Positions 9,244-18,388 are shown, counted from the stretch's first letter. The stretch is 64,000 nucleotides of DNA from Rhizobium sp. 11515TR (GCF_002277895.1 NZ_CP022999.1:682001-746000); one strand, 5' to 3'. Notes: a model not told the origin generated them from the letters alone. Program-made: numbers and translations.

Positions 9244-9308
9244 GCTTCGGTCAACGGCGATCGAAGCAAGCAATGCGCGGAAAACGCGCTCGCAAAGACA
9301 TCGACGTC
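9244..9308 (+). promoter_or_regulatory. ANTAR-type (NasT) leader RNA hairpins
   Basis: A 9-bp stem pairs 9244-9252 (GCTTCGGTC) with 9259-9267 (GATCGAAGC), including one G-U pair. It presents the six-base loop AACGGC, whose A1 and G4 are the invariant bases of ANTAR target loops. A weaker second candidate, GAC-ATCGAC-GTC at 9297-9308, also has a hexaloop with A1 and G4 but only three base pairs. Between them lies a GCGCG-gaaaa-CGCGC hairpin (9275-9289). The first hairpin starts where the sigma-54 transcript should begin. Confidence 0.72.
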
Positions 9309-9342
9309 GCAAGGTTCTTGCCCCGAGGATTTCCTTCCTGTC

Positions 9343-9373
9343 CCGGGCTGCATCGACCCAGCGGCGTTTTTTT
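9343..9373 (+). terminator. Leader intrinsic terminator before nrtA
   Basis: The stem CC-gg-GCTG / CAGC-GG (9343-9350 with 9359-9364, two-base bulge, eight-base loop) is followed within three bases by seven T residues (9367-9373). It sits 44 bases before the nrtA start and after the hexaloop hairpin, as expected for a terminator relieved by NasT. Confidence 0.65.
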
Positions 9374-9417
9374 ATGTCCAAAATCCACGCGTCACGAGCA
9401 AAACAAGGGGACTGCAA

Positions 9418-10716
9418 GTGAAGAAGATCTTGTCCGGTGATGTTACGCGCCGAAACCTTTTGAAGACATCCGCCACCGCAGCCCTGATCGGCGCGGTCAA
9501 GGCCGCCTTCCCTTCCGGTGCCTTCGCAGCAACCGCCGGACCTGAGGTGTCAGACGTGAAGCTGGGTTATATCGCGCTGACAGATGCCGCGCCCCTGGTC
9601 ATCGCCAAGGAAAAAGGCCTGTTCGAAAAGCATGGCCTTTCCAATGTCGATGTGGCCAAGCAGGCATCCTGGGGTGCAACCCGCGACAATCTCGTGCTCG
9701 GCGGGGCGGCAAACGGCATCGACGGCGCCCATATTCTCTCGCCGCTCCCCTACCTAATGCACACCGGCAAGGTGACGCAGAACAACCAGCCCGTGCCGAT
9801 GGCGATCCTCGCGCGCCTTAATTACGACAGCCAGGGCATTTCGGTCGCAAAGGAATATGCGGAAACCGGTGTGCAGCTTGACGCATCCAAGCTGAAAGCA
9901 GCCTTCGACGCGAAAAGAGCCGCGGGCAAGGAGATCAAGGCGGCCATGACCTTCCCGGGCGGCACGCATGATCTTTGGATCCGCTACTGGTTGGCCGCCG
10001 GCGGCATCCATCCCGACAAGGACGTCTCGACCATCGTCGTACCGCCGCCGCAGATGGTGGCGAACATGAAGGTCGGTAACATGGACGTCTTCTGTGTCGG
10101 CGAGCCCTGGAACGAGCAACTCGTCAACCAAGGCATCGGCTTCACCGCCTGTACGACCGGCGAGATCTGGAAAGGCCATCCGGAAAAAGCGCTCGGCATG
10201 CGCGCCGACTGGATCGAGAAGAATCCGAATGCCGCCAAGGCCCTGCTGATGGCGGTCATGGAGGCCCAGCAATGGTGCGACAGCATGGACAATAAGGAGG
10301 AGATGGCCACCATCCTCGGCAAGCGGCAATGGTTCAACGTGCCACCCAAGGACGTGCTCGGCCGACTCAAGGGCGACATCAACTACGGCAACGGCCGGAT
10401 CGCCAAAAGCACCGATCTCTACATGAAGTTCTGGAAGGGCGGCGTTTCCTATCCCTATCAGAGCCATGACGCCTGGTTCCTTGCCGAGAACATTCGCTGG
10501 GGCAAGTTCGCGCCCAATACCGATATCAAGACGCTGGTCGGCCAGGTCAACCGCCAGGACATCTGGCGCGACGCCGCCAAGGAACTCGGTGTCGCCGCAT
10601 CGGACATTCCGGCATCGACCTCGCGCGGCAAGGAAACCTTCTTCGACGGCAAGGTTTTCGATCCCGAAAACCCGACTGCCTACCTCGAAAGTCTCTCGAT
10701 CAAGGTGGCGTCGTGA
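9418..10716 (+). CDS. nrtA: Nitrate ABC transporter substrate-binding protein
   Basis: This 432-residue periplasmic nitrate/nitrite-binding protein begins with a Tat signal (TRRNLLKTSATAALIG, cleavage near AFAATAG). Family segments are KLGYIALTDAAPLVIAKEKG, HILSPLPYLMHTGKV, FCVGEPWNEQLV and IRWGKFAPNT. GTG at 9418 is preferred: AAGGGG lies 7 bases upstream and the Tat signal is N-terminal. Longer in-frame starts from 9208 would run back through the sigma-54 promoter and leader terminator. The permease and ATPase genes follow. It is a paralogue of NasS in the same cluster. Confidence 0.94.
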   Translation: MKKILSGDVTRRNLLKTSATAALIGAVKAAFPSGAFAATAGPEVSDVKLGYIALTDAAPLVIAKEKGLFEKHGLSNVDVAKQASWGATRDNLVLGGAANGIDGAHILSPLPYLMHTGKVTQNNQPVPMAILARLNYDSQGISVAKEYAETGVQLDASKLKAAFDAKRAAGKEIKAAMTFPGGTHDLWIRYWLAAGGIHPDKDVSTIVVPPPQMVANMKVGNMDVFCVGEPWNEQLVNQGIGFTACTTGEIWKGHPEKALGMRADWIEKNPNAAKALLMAVMEAQQWCDSMDNKEEMATILGKRQWFNVPPKDVLGRLKGDINYGNGRIAKSTDLYMKFWKGGVSYPYQSHDAWFLAENIRWGKFAPNTDIKTLVGQVNRQDIWRDAAKELGVAASDIPASTSRGKETFFDGKVFDPENPTAYLESLSIKVAS

Positions 10717-10750
10717 TGGTCGGCACTCTCCTCCAAAAAGGATTCGTTCA

Positions 10751-11647
10751 ATGTCCGTAACCGCCCGCAAACAGCAAGCCTCCGTTGCGCAAACGCCTGC
10801 TCCCGCAAAGAGCCATGTCGTGACATTGGCGGTCCGCCCTGTTCGCCGCATCGACATCCGTCATATCGGGCTCGCAGTCCTGCGCAACGTCTTGCCGCCC
10901 CTCGTAGTGCTCGTGCTTCTGCTCGCTATCTGGCAGCTGCTCTGTGAGCAGCCGGGCGCCAGCCTGCCGCCGCCCTCGCAAGTCTGGCAGGACAGCTACG
11001 ACCTCATCGTCTATCCCTTCTTCTACAACGGGCCCCAGGATATCGGGCTTGCCTGGCGCGTGCTCGTCTCCTTGCAGCGCGTCGCCTATGGCTTCGGCCT
11101 TGCCGCCGTTGCCGGCGTGCTCGTCGGCGCGGTGATCGGGCAATCGGTCTGGGCGATGCGCGGTCTTGATCCTATCTTCCAGGTGCTGCGCACCGTGCCG
11201 CCACTGGCATGGCTGCCGCTGTCGCTCGCGGCCTTCCAGAATTCCAACCCCTCCGCGATCTTCGTGATCTTCATCACCTCGATCTGGCCCGTCATCATCA
11301 ACACGGCGGTCGGCGTTCGCAACATTCCGCAGGATTATCGCAATGTCGCCAAGGTGCTGCGGCTGAACCAGATCGAATTCTTCTTCCGCATCATGGTGCC
11401 GGCGGCCGCCCCCTACATCTTCACGGGTCTTCGCATCGGCGCCGGGCTCTCATGGCTTGCGATCGTTGCCGCCGAAATGCTGACCGGCGGTGTCGGCATC
11501 GGCTTCTTCATCTGGGACGCGTGGAACTCGTCGCGCCTGCCCGACATCATCGTCGCGCTCGCCTATATCGGCATCACCGGCTTTGTCCTCGATCGTCTGG
11601 TCGCTGGCCTTGGTGCCGTCGTGACCCGCGGCATGACTGGCAATTGA
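10751..11647 (+). CDS. nrtB: Nitrate ABC transporter permease
   Basis: This 298-residue inner-membrane permease has a hydrophobic anchor at about residues 48-68 (LVVLVLLLAIWQLL), further segments across the body, and the ATPase-contacting EAA-type loop around YRNVAKVLRLNQIEFFFRIM. GLRIGAGLSWLAIVAAEML is characteristic of the NrtB/SsuC/TauC group. The start at 10751 follows AAAAAGGA. It lies between the binding protein and the ATPase, so nitrate rather than taurine or sulfonate is the likely cargo. The long charged N-terminal extension of about 45 residues is cytosolic. Confidence 0.93.
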   Translation: MSVTARKQQASVAQTPAPAKSHVVTLAVRPVRRIDIRHIGLAVLRNVLPPLVVLVLLLAIWQLLCEQPGASLPPPSQVWQDSYDLIVYPFFYNGPQDIGLAWRVLVSLQRVAYGFGLAAVAGVLVGAVIGQSVWAMRGLDPIFQVLRTVPPLAWLPLSLAAFQNSNPSAIFVIFITSIWPVIINTAVGVRNIPQDYRNVAKVLRLNQIEFFFRIMVPAAAPYIFTGLRIGAGLSWLAIVAAEMLTGGVGIGFFIWDAWNSSRLPDIIVALAYIGITGFVLDRLVAGLGAVVTRGMTGN

Positions 11648-11657
11648 GGAGAACCGG

Positions 11658-12455
11658 ATGAGCGCCTATCTGAAGCTCGATCATATCGACAAGTATTTCG
11701 ACCGCGGCGGCCAGCGTGCCGAAGTCCTGAATGGCATCGAACTCGTCATCGACAAGGGCGAATTCGTGTCGATCATCGGCCATTCCGGCTGCGGCAAATC
11801 GACCCTTTTGAACCTCATTGCCGGCCTGACGCCGGTCTCTGCCGGCGCGGTGCTGCTTGAGAACCGCGAGGTGAACTCACCGGGTCCGGATCGGGCCGTG
11901 GTCTTCCAGAATCATAGCCTGCTGCCCTGGCTCAGCGTCTACGAGAACGTCAATCTCGCCGTTTCGAAGGTGTTCCGTGGCACGAAGACAAAGGCCGAGC
12001 GCCATGACTGGGTCATGCGCAACCTCGATCTCGTGCAGATGGCACATGCCAAGGACAAGCGTCCCTCGGAAATATCAGGCGGTATGAAGCAGCGTGTCGG
12101 CATTGCCCGCGCGCTCGCCATGCAGCCCAAGATCCTGTTGCTAGACGAGCCCTTCGGGGCACTGGATGCGCTCACCCGCGCCCATCTTCAGGATGCCGTC
12201 ATGGAAATCCATGCCCGCCTCGGCAGCACAATGGTGATGATTACCCATGATGTCGATGAAGCCGTATTGCTCTCCGACCGCATCGTCATGATGACCAACG
12301 GCCCGGCCGCTCATATCGGCGATATCCTCGAAGTACCGATCTCGCGGCCGCGCAACCGCATCGAGCTTGCATCCGACAGAACCTACCTCAAATGCCGCGA
12401 GGCCGTGCTGAAGTTCCTCTACGAACGCCACCGCTTCGTTGAAGCCGCGGAGTGA
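11658..12455 (+). CDS. nrtC: Nitrate ABC transporter ATP-binding protein
   Basis: This 265-residue ATPase energises nitrate import. It shows Walker A GHSGCGKSTLL, a Q-loop in VVFQNHSLLPWLSVYENV, the signature ISGGMKQRVGIARAL, Walker B ILLLDEPFGALDALT and a switch His in MITHDVDEA. The length matches NrtD-like single-domain ATPases; it lacks the C-terminal NrtA-like regulatory domain of cyanobacterial NrtC, so the symbol follows the rhizobial nrtABC convention. The gene begins 10 bases after nrtB with GAGGAG just upstream, and its end nearly abuts nirB. Confidence 0.93.
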   Translation: MSAYLKLDHIDKYFDRGGQRAEVLNGIELVIDKGEFVSIIGHSGCGKSTLLNLIAGLTPVSAGAVLLENREVNSPGPDRAVVFQNHSLLPWLSVYENVNLAVSKVFRGTKTKAERHDWVMRNLDLVQMAHAKDKRPSEISGGMKQRVGIARALAMQPKILLLDEPFGALDALTRAHLQDAVMEIHARLGSTMVMITHDVDEAVLLSDRIVMMTNGPAAHIGDILEVPISRPRNRIELASDRTYLKCREAVLKFLYERHRFVEAAE

Positions 12456-12459
12456 TATC

Positions 12460-14910
12460 ATGACCCAGAAACTCGTCATCATCGGCAACGGCATGGCGCC
12501 AGGGCGCATGCTGGAGCACCTGCTGGAAAAAGCGCCGGATCTCTATCAGGTCACGATCTTCAACGCCGAACCGCGCGTCAATTACGACCGCATCATGCTG
12601 TCGCCGGTTCTCTCCGGCGAAAAGGACTTCGAGCAGATCATCATCCACGGCGACGGCTGGTACATCAAACACGGCATCACCCTCTACAAGGGACACAAGA
12701 TCATCGCCATCGATCGGGTGGCAAAGACGGTCACCTCCGATCACGGCGTGACCGAAAGCTACGACAAGCTTGTCATCGCAACCGGCTCCGTCCCCTTCAT
12801 CATTCCGGTTCCGGGCAAGGAATTGCGCGGGGTCATCACCTATCGCGATCTAGACGATGTGCAGGCCATGTTGCTTGCGGCTCAGTCGCGCGAGAAGGCC
12901 GTTGTCATCGGCGGCGGCCTGCTCGGTCTCGAAGCCGCCGCCGGCCTCAGCCTGCGTGGTATGGATGTCACCGTTCTCCATGTGCAGCCGACGCTGATGG
13001 AACGTCAGCTCGATCCGGCCGCCGGCTATCTCCTGCAAAAGGCCGTCGAGGAGCGCGGCATCAAGGTCATCACCAAGGCCAATACCAAGGCGATCATCGG
13101 TGATGGCAAGGTCGAGGGGATCGAACTGGACGACGGCCGCGTGATCCCGGCCACGCTCGTCGTCATGGCCGTCGGGATCCGTCCCAATGTCGGCCTTGCC
13201 AAGGAAGCCGGCATCGCCGTCAACCGCGGCATCGTCGTCGATGACGGCATGCAGACCTCGGACGGCTCGATCATGGCGCTTGGCGAATGTGCCGAAGTTG
13301 GCGGCATGGTCTATGGCCTCGTCGCCCCACTCTACGAGATGGCGCGTGTGGCCGCCTCGCATCTGGCCGGCGATACGAGCGCCGCCTTCGTGCACTCGGA
13401 CACGCCGACGAAACTCAAGGTCACGGGCATTGATTTGTTTTCGCTCGGTGACTTCGCCGATGGCGACGACCGCGAGGAGATCGTTCTGCGCGATGCGGCG
13501 GCCGGGGTCTACAAGCGCCTCGTGCTGAAAGATAACAAGATCATCGGCACCGTGCTTTACGGCGAGACGGCCGACGGCGCCTGGTTCAACGACCTGAAGA
13601 AGAAGGCGACCGACATTTCCGAGATGCGCGAGACCCTGATCTTCGGCCAGGCCTATCAGGGAGGGTCGCCGCTGGACCCTATGGCGGCCGTTGCAGCCTT
13701 GCCGGATGATGCGGAGATCTGCGGCTGCAACGGCGTCTGCAAGGGCAAGATCACTTCGACGATCACGGCCAGAGGCCTAACCTCACTCGACGACGTGCGC
13801 GCCCACACGAAGGCTTCGGCCTCCTGCGGCTCCTGCACCGGCCTCGTCGAACAGCTGATGTCGATCACGCTCGGCGACAGCTACAATCCTGCCGCCGTCC
13901 AGCCGATGTGCACCTGCACCGAGCTCGGCCATGACGATGTCAGAAGGCTGATAAAAGCCAAGGGCCTGAAGACCATTCCCGCCGTCATGCAGGAGCTTGA
14001 ATGGAAGACCTCCTGCGGCTGCGCGAAATGCCGCCCGGCGTTGAACTACTACCTCGTCTGCGACTGGCCGGATGAATATGCCGATGACTATCAGTCGCGC
14101 TTCATCAATGAGCGCGTTCACGCCAACATCCAGAAGGACGGCACCTATTCCGTCGTGCCGCGCATGTGGGGCGGCGTCACCAGTTCGAACGAGCTGCGCG
14201 CGATTGCCGATGTCGTCGACAAGTTCGAGATCCCGATGGTGAAGGTCACCGGCGGTCAGCGCATCGACTTGCTTGGCGTGCAGAAGGAGGATCTGCCCGC
14301 CGTCTGGGCCGACCTCGGCAAGGCCGGTTTCATCTCCGGCCAGGCGTATGCCAAGGGCCTGCGCACGGTGAAGACGTGCGTCGGCTCCGACTGGTGCCGC
14401 TTCGGAACGCAGGATTCGACCGGCCTCGGCATCCGCATCGAAAAATTCATGTGGGGCTCGTGGACGCCGGCGAAGGTGAAGATGGCGGTTTCCGGCTGCC
14501 CGCGCAATTGCGCCGAGGCGACCTGCAAGGATGTCGGCGTCATCTGCGTCGACAGCGGCTTCGAAATCCATTTCGCCGGTGCCGCTGGTCTCGACATCAA
14601 AGGCACGGAAGTGCTGGGCCTCGTCAAGACGGAAGACGAGGCGCTCGAACACATCGTGGCGCTGACGCAGATGTACCGTGAGCAGGCCCGCTATCTCGAA
14701 CGTATCTACAAATGGGCCAAGCGCATCGGCCTCGACGAAATCCGCCGCCAGATCATGGGCGATGCCGAAAAGCGCAAGGCCTATTACGAGCGCTTCGTCT
14801 TCAGTCAGAAATTCGCACAGGTCGACCCCTGGTCCGAGCGCGTCTCCGGTAAGGACAAACACGAGTTCAAGCCGATGGCGACAGTCGGCTTCCCGCAGGC
14901 CGCCGAGTGA
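12460..14910 (+). CDS. nirB: Assimilatory nitrite reductase (NAD(P)H), large subunit
   Basis: This 816-residue enzyme reduces nitrite to ammonium. The N-terminus is an FAD/NAD(P)H oxidoreductase (VIIGNGMAPGRML, and VVIGGGLLGLEAAAGL for the dinucleotide). Two Cys-rich BFD-type segments follow: CGCNGVCKG with CGSCTGLV, and a second with CGCAKCRPAL. The C-terminal half binds siroheme and a 4Fe-4S cluster through TCVGSDWCRFGTQDS and SGCPRNCAEATCKD. The ATG at 12460 is chosen because GGAG sits 7 bases before it and the protein then opens with the usual MTQKLVIIGNG. The gene begins 4 bases after the ATPase gene and is followed by nirD. Confidence 0.96.
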   Translation: MTQKLVIIGNGMAPGRMLEHLLEKAPDLYQVTIFNAEPRVNYDRIMLSPVLSGEKDFEQIIIHGDGWYIKHGITLYKGHKIIAIDRVAKTVTSDHGVTESYDKLVIATGSVPFIIPVPGKELRGVITYRDLDDVQAMLLAAQSREKAVVIGGGLLGLEAAAGLSLRGMDVTVLHVQPTLMERQLDPAAGYLLQKAVEERGIKVITKANTKAIIGDGKVEGIELDDGRVIPATLVVMAVGIRPNVGLAKEAGIAVNRGIVVDDGMQTSDGSIMALGECAEVGGMVYGLVAPLYEMARVAASHLAGDTSAAFVHSDTPTKLKVTGIDLFSLGDFADGDDREEIVLRDAAAGVYKRLVLKDNKIIGTVLYGETADGAWFNDLKKKATDISEMRETLIFGQAYQGGSPLDPMAAVAALPDDAEICGCNGVCKGKITSTITARGLTSLDDVRAHTKASASCGSCTGLVEQLMSITLGDSYNPAAVQPMCTCTELGHDDVRRLIKAKGLKTIPAVMQELEWKTSCGCAKCRPALNYYLVCDWPDEYADDYQSRFINERVHANIQKDGTYSVVPRMWGGVTSSNELRAIADVVDKFEIPMVKVTGGQRIDLLGVQKEDLPAVWADLGKAGFISGQAYAKGLRTVKTCVGSDWCRFGTQDSTGLGIRIEKFMWGSWTPAKVKMAVSGCPRNCAEATCKDVGVICVDSGFEIHFAGAAGLDIKGTEVLGLVKTEDEALEHIVALTQMYREQARYLERIYKWAKRIGLDEIRRQIMGDAEKRKAYYERFVFSQKFAQVDPWSERVSGKDKHEFKPMATVGFPQAAE

Positions 14911-14920
14911 GGAGATGAAT

Positions 14921-15250
14921 ATGAACTGGATCGAAATCGGCGACATCTCCGACATCCCGCCTCGCGGCGCACGCTGCGTGAAAACCCCGCAGGGCAAAAT
15001 CGCCGTGTTCCGCACGGCCGAAAACGAGGTCTTCGCCATCGACGACCACTGCCCGCACAAGGGCGGCCCGCTCTCCCAGGGAATCGTTCACGGGAAAGCC
15101 GTGACCTGCCCGCTGCACAACTGGGTGATCTCGCTCGAAACCGGCAAGGCACTTGGAGCCGACCAGGGCGAGGTGCGGACCATTCCCGTCCGCAACGAGG
15201 ACGGTGCGCTTTTCATCGCGCTCGAAAGCCTGATGATGGCGGCGGAGTGA
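14921..15250 (+). CDS. nirD: Nitrite reductase small subunit (Rieske-type)
   Basis: This 109-residue NirD-family protein has a Rieske-like fold. It carries DDHCPHKGGPLSQG and CPLHNWVISLETG, giving a C-x-H ... C-x-x-H cluster-binding pattern. It partners NirB in nitrite reduction. ATG at 14921 is preferred because GAGGAG lies 7 bases upstream; an ATG at 14915 would add two residues but is too close to that site. The gene follows nirB by 10 bases and is followed by a mosaic repeat that separates it from nasA. Confidence 0.93.
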   Translation: MNWIEIGDISDIPPRGARCVKTPQGKIAVFRTAENEVFAIDDHCPHKGGPLSQGIVHGKAVTCPLHNWVISLETGKALGADQGEVRTIPVRNEDGALFIALESLMMAAE

Positions 15251-15273
15251 CGATGACGGTGCGCGGGAAAAAT

Positions 15274-15567
15274 CACCCCCCTCTGTCAGCTTCGCTGACA
15301 TCTCCCCCACAAGGGGCGGGGCTATCGCATATGGAGGCGGACGAGCACAATAAGCTCCTTCTCCCCTTGGGGAGAAGGTGGCCCGAAGGGTCAGATGAGG
15401 AGGTTATCTATTTGAATTCATGGATTTTTGTGGTCTTGGCGGGCACCCCCTCATCCACCTGGCGGCACCTTCTTCCCGCTGGGGAGAAGGGGGACAGCGG
15501 CGATCTCCGCTCATATGCGATACCCCTGCCTTGTAGGCGAGATGTCCCGCAGGGACAGAGGGGGGTG
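15274..15567. repeat. Rhizobial mosaic palindromic element between nirD and nasA
   Basis: The element is a nested inverted repeat. The outer arms are about 15274-15334 (CACCCCCCTCTGTC ... TATCGCATATG) and 15511-15567, the latter its reverse complement with small changes. The inner arms are 15356-15401 (CTTCTCCCCTTGGGGAGAAG plus GTGGCCCGAAGGGTC) and 15446-15491. The inner module recurs at 61513-61560. It resembles the RIME-type intergenic mosaic elements of rhizobia. No gene was found in the 351-base interval 15251-15601. Confidence 0.85.
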
Positions 15568-15601
15568 TTCTCCCAGGCTCTAACCTTCATGGACGCAATC
15601 C

Positions 15602-18259
15602 ATGTCCATTGAAACCAAAACCACCTGCCCCTATTGCGGCGTCGGATGCGGCGTCATCGCCAAGGTCGACCATGACGGCAAGGTTTCCGTCAAAGGCGAC
15701 CCTGACCACCCTGCCAACTTCGGACGTCTGTGCTCGAAGGGCTCCGCCCTTGCCGAAACGATCGACCTCGACGGACGCCTGCTCCATCCGGAAATTGCCG
15801 GCCAGAGGGCCAGCTGGGACGAGGCGCTTGGTCTGGTCGCAAAGCGCTTCAGTGAGACGATTGCCGAGCATGGCCCTGATGCCGTTGGCTTCTACGTCTC
15901 CGGCCAGCTGCTGACGGAGGATTATTACGTTGCCAACAAGCTGATGAAGGGCTTCATCGGCTCGGGCAACATCGACACGAATTCGCGGCTCTGCATGTCA
16001 TCCTCGGTCGCCGGTCATCGCCGCGCCTTTGGGTCGGATACGGTGCCCGGCACTTACGAGGATATCGAGCTGGCCGATCTTGTCATCCTCACCGGCTCCA
16101 ATCTCGCCTGGTGCCATCCGGTCATCTATCAGCGGCTGGCGACGGCAAAGGCGGCACGGCCGGCGATGAAGATCGTCGTCATCGATCCGCGCCGGACCAT
16201 GACCTGCGATATCGCCGATCTGCATCTGGCGATCCGGCCGGATGGCGATGTCGCCCTGTTCCTGGGTCTCTTCGAGCATCTGATTACAAACAACACCATC
16301 GACCAGAATTACATTGCCGAGCACACCAGCGGCTTTGCCGAGGCTTTCGCCACCGCCAGCTCCATGTCGTTCAACCGTGTGCTTGAGCTGACAGGCCTAC
16401 CCGCCATGCAGCTTCGCGAATTCTACCGGCTGTTTGCCCAGACCGAGAAGGTCGTTACCTGCTACAGCCAGGGCGTCAACCAATCCTCATCCGGCACCGA
16501 CAAGGTCAACGCCATCATCAATTGCCATCTCGCGACTGGCCGCATCGGCCGGCCCGGCATGGGACCCTTCTCGCTGACCGGCCAGCCGAATGCCATGGGC
16601 GGCCGCGAGGTCGGCGGTCTCGCCAACATGCTCGCCACTCACATGGCGATCGAAAATGCCGGGGATCGCGACCGCGTTCAGCGCTTCTGGCAATCGCCGC
16701 GGATTGCCGGAAAGCCGGGATTGAAGGCGGTCGACATGTTTCGCGCCGTCGCCGACGGCCGCATCAAGGCATTGTGGATCATGGCGACCAACCCCGTGGT
16801 CTCCATGCCGGACGCCGATGCCGTCGAGACGGCCATCAAGGCCTGTCCGTTCGTCGTCGTCTCCGACGTCCTGCGTGAGACGGATACGACGCGGCACGCG
16901 CATGTGCTGCTGCCCTCGCTCGGCTGGGGCGAGAAGGACGGCACCGTCACCAATTCCGAACGGCGGATTTCGAGGCAGCGTCAGTTTCTCACAGCGCCTG
17001 GCGAAGCCAGGCCCGACTGGTGGCAAATGGCCGAAGTCGGCCGCCGCATGGGATTTTCGCAAGCCTTCTCCTTTCGCACGAATGCCGAGATATTCGCCGA
17101 GCACGCGGGCCTTTCCGGCTTCGAAAACGAGGGAAGCCGGGACTTCGACATCGGCGCTTATCAAGCGATCGTCACAGAAGAATATGACGCGCTCACGCCG
17201 TTCCAATGGCCACAGCCAGCCGGGGCGGCACCACGGATCACCCGCTTCTTTGCGAATGGCGGTTTCTATCATCCCGATCGCAAGGCGCGCTTCGTCGCCA
17301 TAGAGCCGCCGGCAACCGACCGAACAGACAGCCGCTTCCCCCTGACGCTCAATACCGGACGCGTTCGCGATCACTGGCATACGATGACACGGACCGGCAA
17401 GAGCGCCCGCCTGTCTGGCCACATCGCCGAGCCCTTCGTCGAGGTCCATCCGCGTGATGCAATCGAGATCGGTGTCGCCGAAGCCGGCCTGGTCGAGATC
17501 GAGAGCCCGTATGGCAGAGTAATCGTCCGCGCCTTGGTGACAGAGCGCCAGGCGCGCGGCAGCCTCTTCGTACCGATGCACTGGAACGATAGCTTCGCCG
17601 CCAAAGCCCGCGTCGATGCCGTAGTCGCTCCCCTTACGGACCCGATTTCCGGCCAGCCCGCCTCGAAGAATGTCGCAGTCCGCGCCCGCCGCTTCCAGGC
17701 CTCGCATTATTGCTTCGCGGTCTCCACAGCAAAGCCGCAGGATCTCGACAGCGCCTATTGGGCGCTCGCCAAGGCGGATGGCGGCTGGCGGACAGAGCTT
17801 GCGTTCGATCTGGTACCGGACGACTGGATCGGCTGGTGTCGCGCGACATTCGACATACCTCCCGATCTCGAGCCACTCGGCTACGCCGACCAAGCCTCTG
17901 GCGACTTGCGTCTTGCCTTCTTCGATGGCGAGCGGCTGCTTGCGGCTCTCTTCGTCGCGCGGCAGCCTGTAGCCGTGGCCAGAAACTGGGCGATCGCCCA
18001 GCTTTCGGCATCGCATGGCAATCTCAGCAAACGGTTTGCGCTCATCGCCGGCAGACCGGGAGCCGATACGATCGACGCCGGTGCAACGGTCTGCTCCTGC
18101 TTCAGCGTCGGCGTCAACCAGATCGTCGCGGCCATTCGCGGCGGCTGTTACAGTGTCGAAGCCGTCGGCAGGGAGCTCAATGCCGGAACCAATTGCGGCT
18201 CCTGCCGCGCCGAGATCCGTACGATCGTCGATAGCTGTCTTGCCGCGGCGGCAGAATGA
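15602..18259 (+). CDS. nasA: Assimilatory nitrate reductase, catalytic subunit
   Basis: This 885-residue cytosolic molybdopterin enzyme reduces nitrate to nitrite for NirBD. The N-terminal 4Fe-4S ligands are CPYCGVGCGVIAK and, further on, RLCSKGSALAE. Molybdopterin-binding segments include LSLTG/FSLTGQPNAMGGREVGG and WIMATNPVVSMPDADAVETA. An MGD-binding C-terminal domain contains TGRVRDHWHTMTRTGKS. The last 60 residues form a BFD-like 2Fe-2S domain (VCSCFSVGVNQI with CGSCRAEI), as in NasA proteins that accept electrons directly. The start is separated from nirD by a repeat element, so it may be read through or have its own promoter. Confidence 0.95.
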   Translation: MSIETKTTCPYCGVGCGVIAKVDHDGKVSVKGDPDHPANFGRLCSKGSALAETIDLDGRLLHPEIAGQRASWDEALGLVAKRFSETIAEHGPDAVGFYVSGQLLTEDYYVANKLMKGFIGSGNIDTNSRLCMSSSVAGHRRAFGSDTVPGTYEDIELADLVILTGSNLAWCHPVIYQRLATAKAARPAMKIVVIDPRRTMTCDIADLHLAIRPDGDVALFLGLFEHLITNNTIDQNYIAEHTSGFAEAFATASSMSFNRVLELTGLPAMQLREFYRLFAQTEKVVTCYSQGVNQSSSGTDKVNAIINCHLATGRIGRPGMGPFSLTGQPNAMGGREVGGLANMLATHMAIENAGDRDRVQRFWQSPRIAGKPGLKAVDMFRAVADGRIKALWIMATNPVVSMPDADAVETAIKACPFVVVSDVLRETDTTRHAHVLLPSLGWGEKDGTVTNSERRISRQRQFLTAPGEARPDWWQMAEVGRRMGFSQAFSFRTNAEIFAEHAGLSGFENEGSRDFDIGAYQAIVTEEYDALTPFQWPQPAGAAPRITRFFANGGFYHPDRKARFVAIEPPATDRTDSRFPLTLNTGRVRDHWHTMTRTGKSARLSGHIAEPFVEVHPRDAIEIGVAEAGLVEIESPYGRVIVRALVTERQARGSLFVPMHWNDSFAAKARVDAVVAPLTDPISGQPASKNVAVRARRFQASHYCFAVSTAKPQDLDSAYWALAKADGGWRTELAFDLVPDDWIGWCRATFDIPPDLEPLGYADQASGDLRLAFFDGERLLAALFVARQPVAVARNWAIAQLSASHGNLSKRFALIAGRPGADTIDAGATVCSCFSVGVNQIVAAIRGGCYSVEAVGRELNAGTNCGSCRAEIRTIVDSCLAAAAE

Positions 18260-18388
18260 ACGGTCCGGCAGCATAACCGATCATTCGTGTTAAACTGCAG
18301 TTTCACCTTAATGTTCTCGGTGCTAGAACTATTGAAAATAGCTGCATGATTTCGCTTTCCTTTTACACTCGGGGGAGGATGGGAGCGG

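Noticed and set aside
9275..9289. GCGCG-gaaaa-CGCGC hairpin as the second ANTAR target
   Set aside because: The loop has five bases and lacks A1/G4; it may still be structural, but does not fit the ANTAR pattern.
9208..9417. N-terminal extension of NrtA from an upstream in-frame ATG
   Set aside because: It would run through the sigma-54 promoter, the hexaloop hairpin and the terminator and place the Tat signal 70 residues inside the protein.
16487..18274. 595-codon open frame antisense to nasA
   Set aside because: The composition and position are a codon-bias shadow of nasA; no domain or ribosome site supports it.
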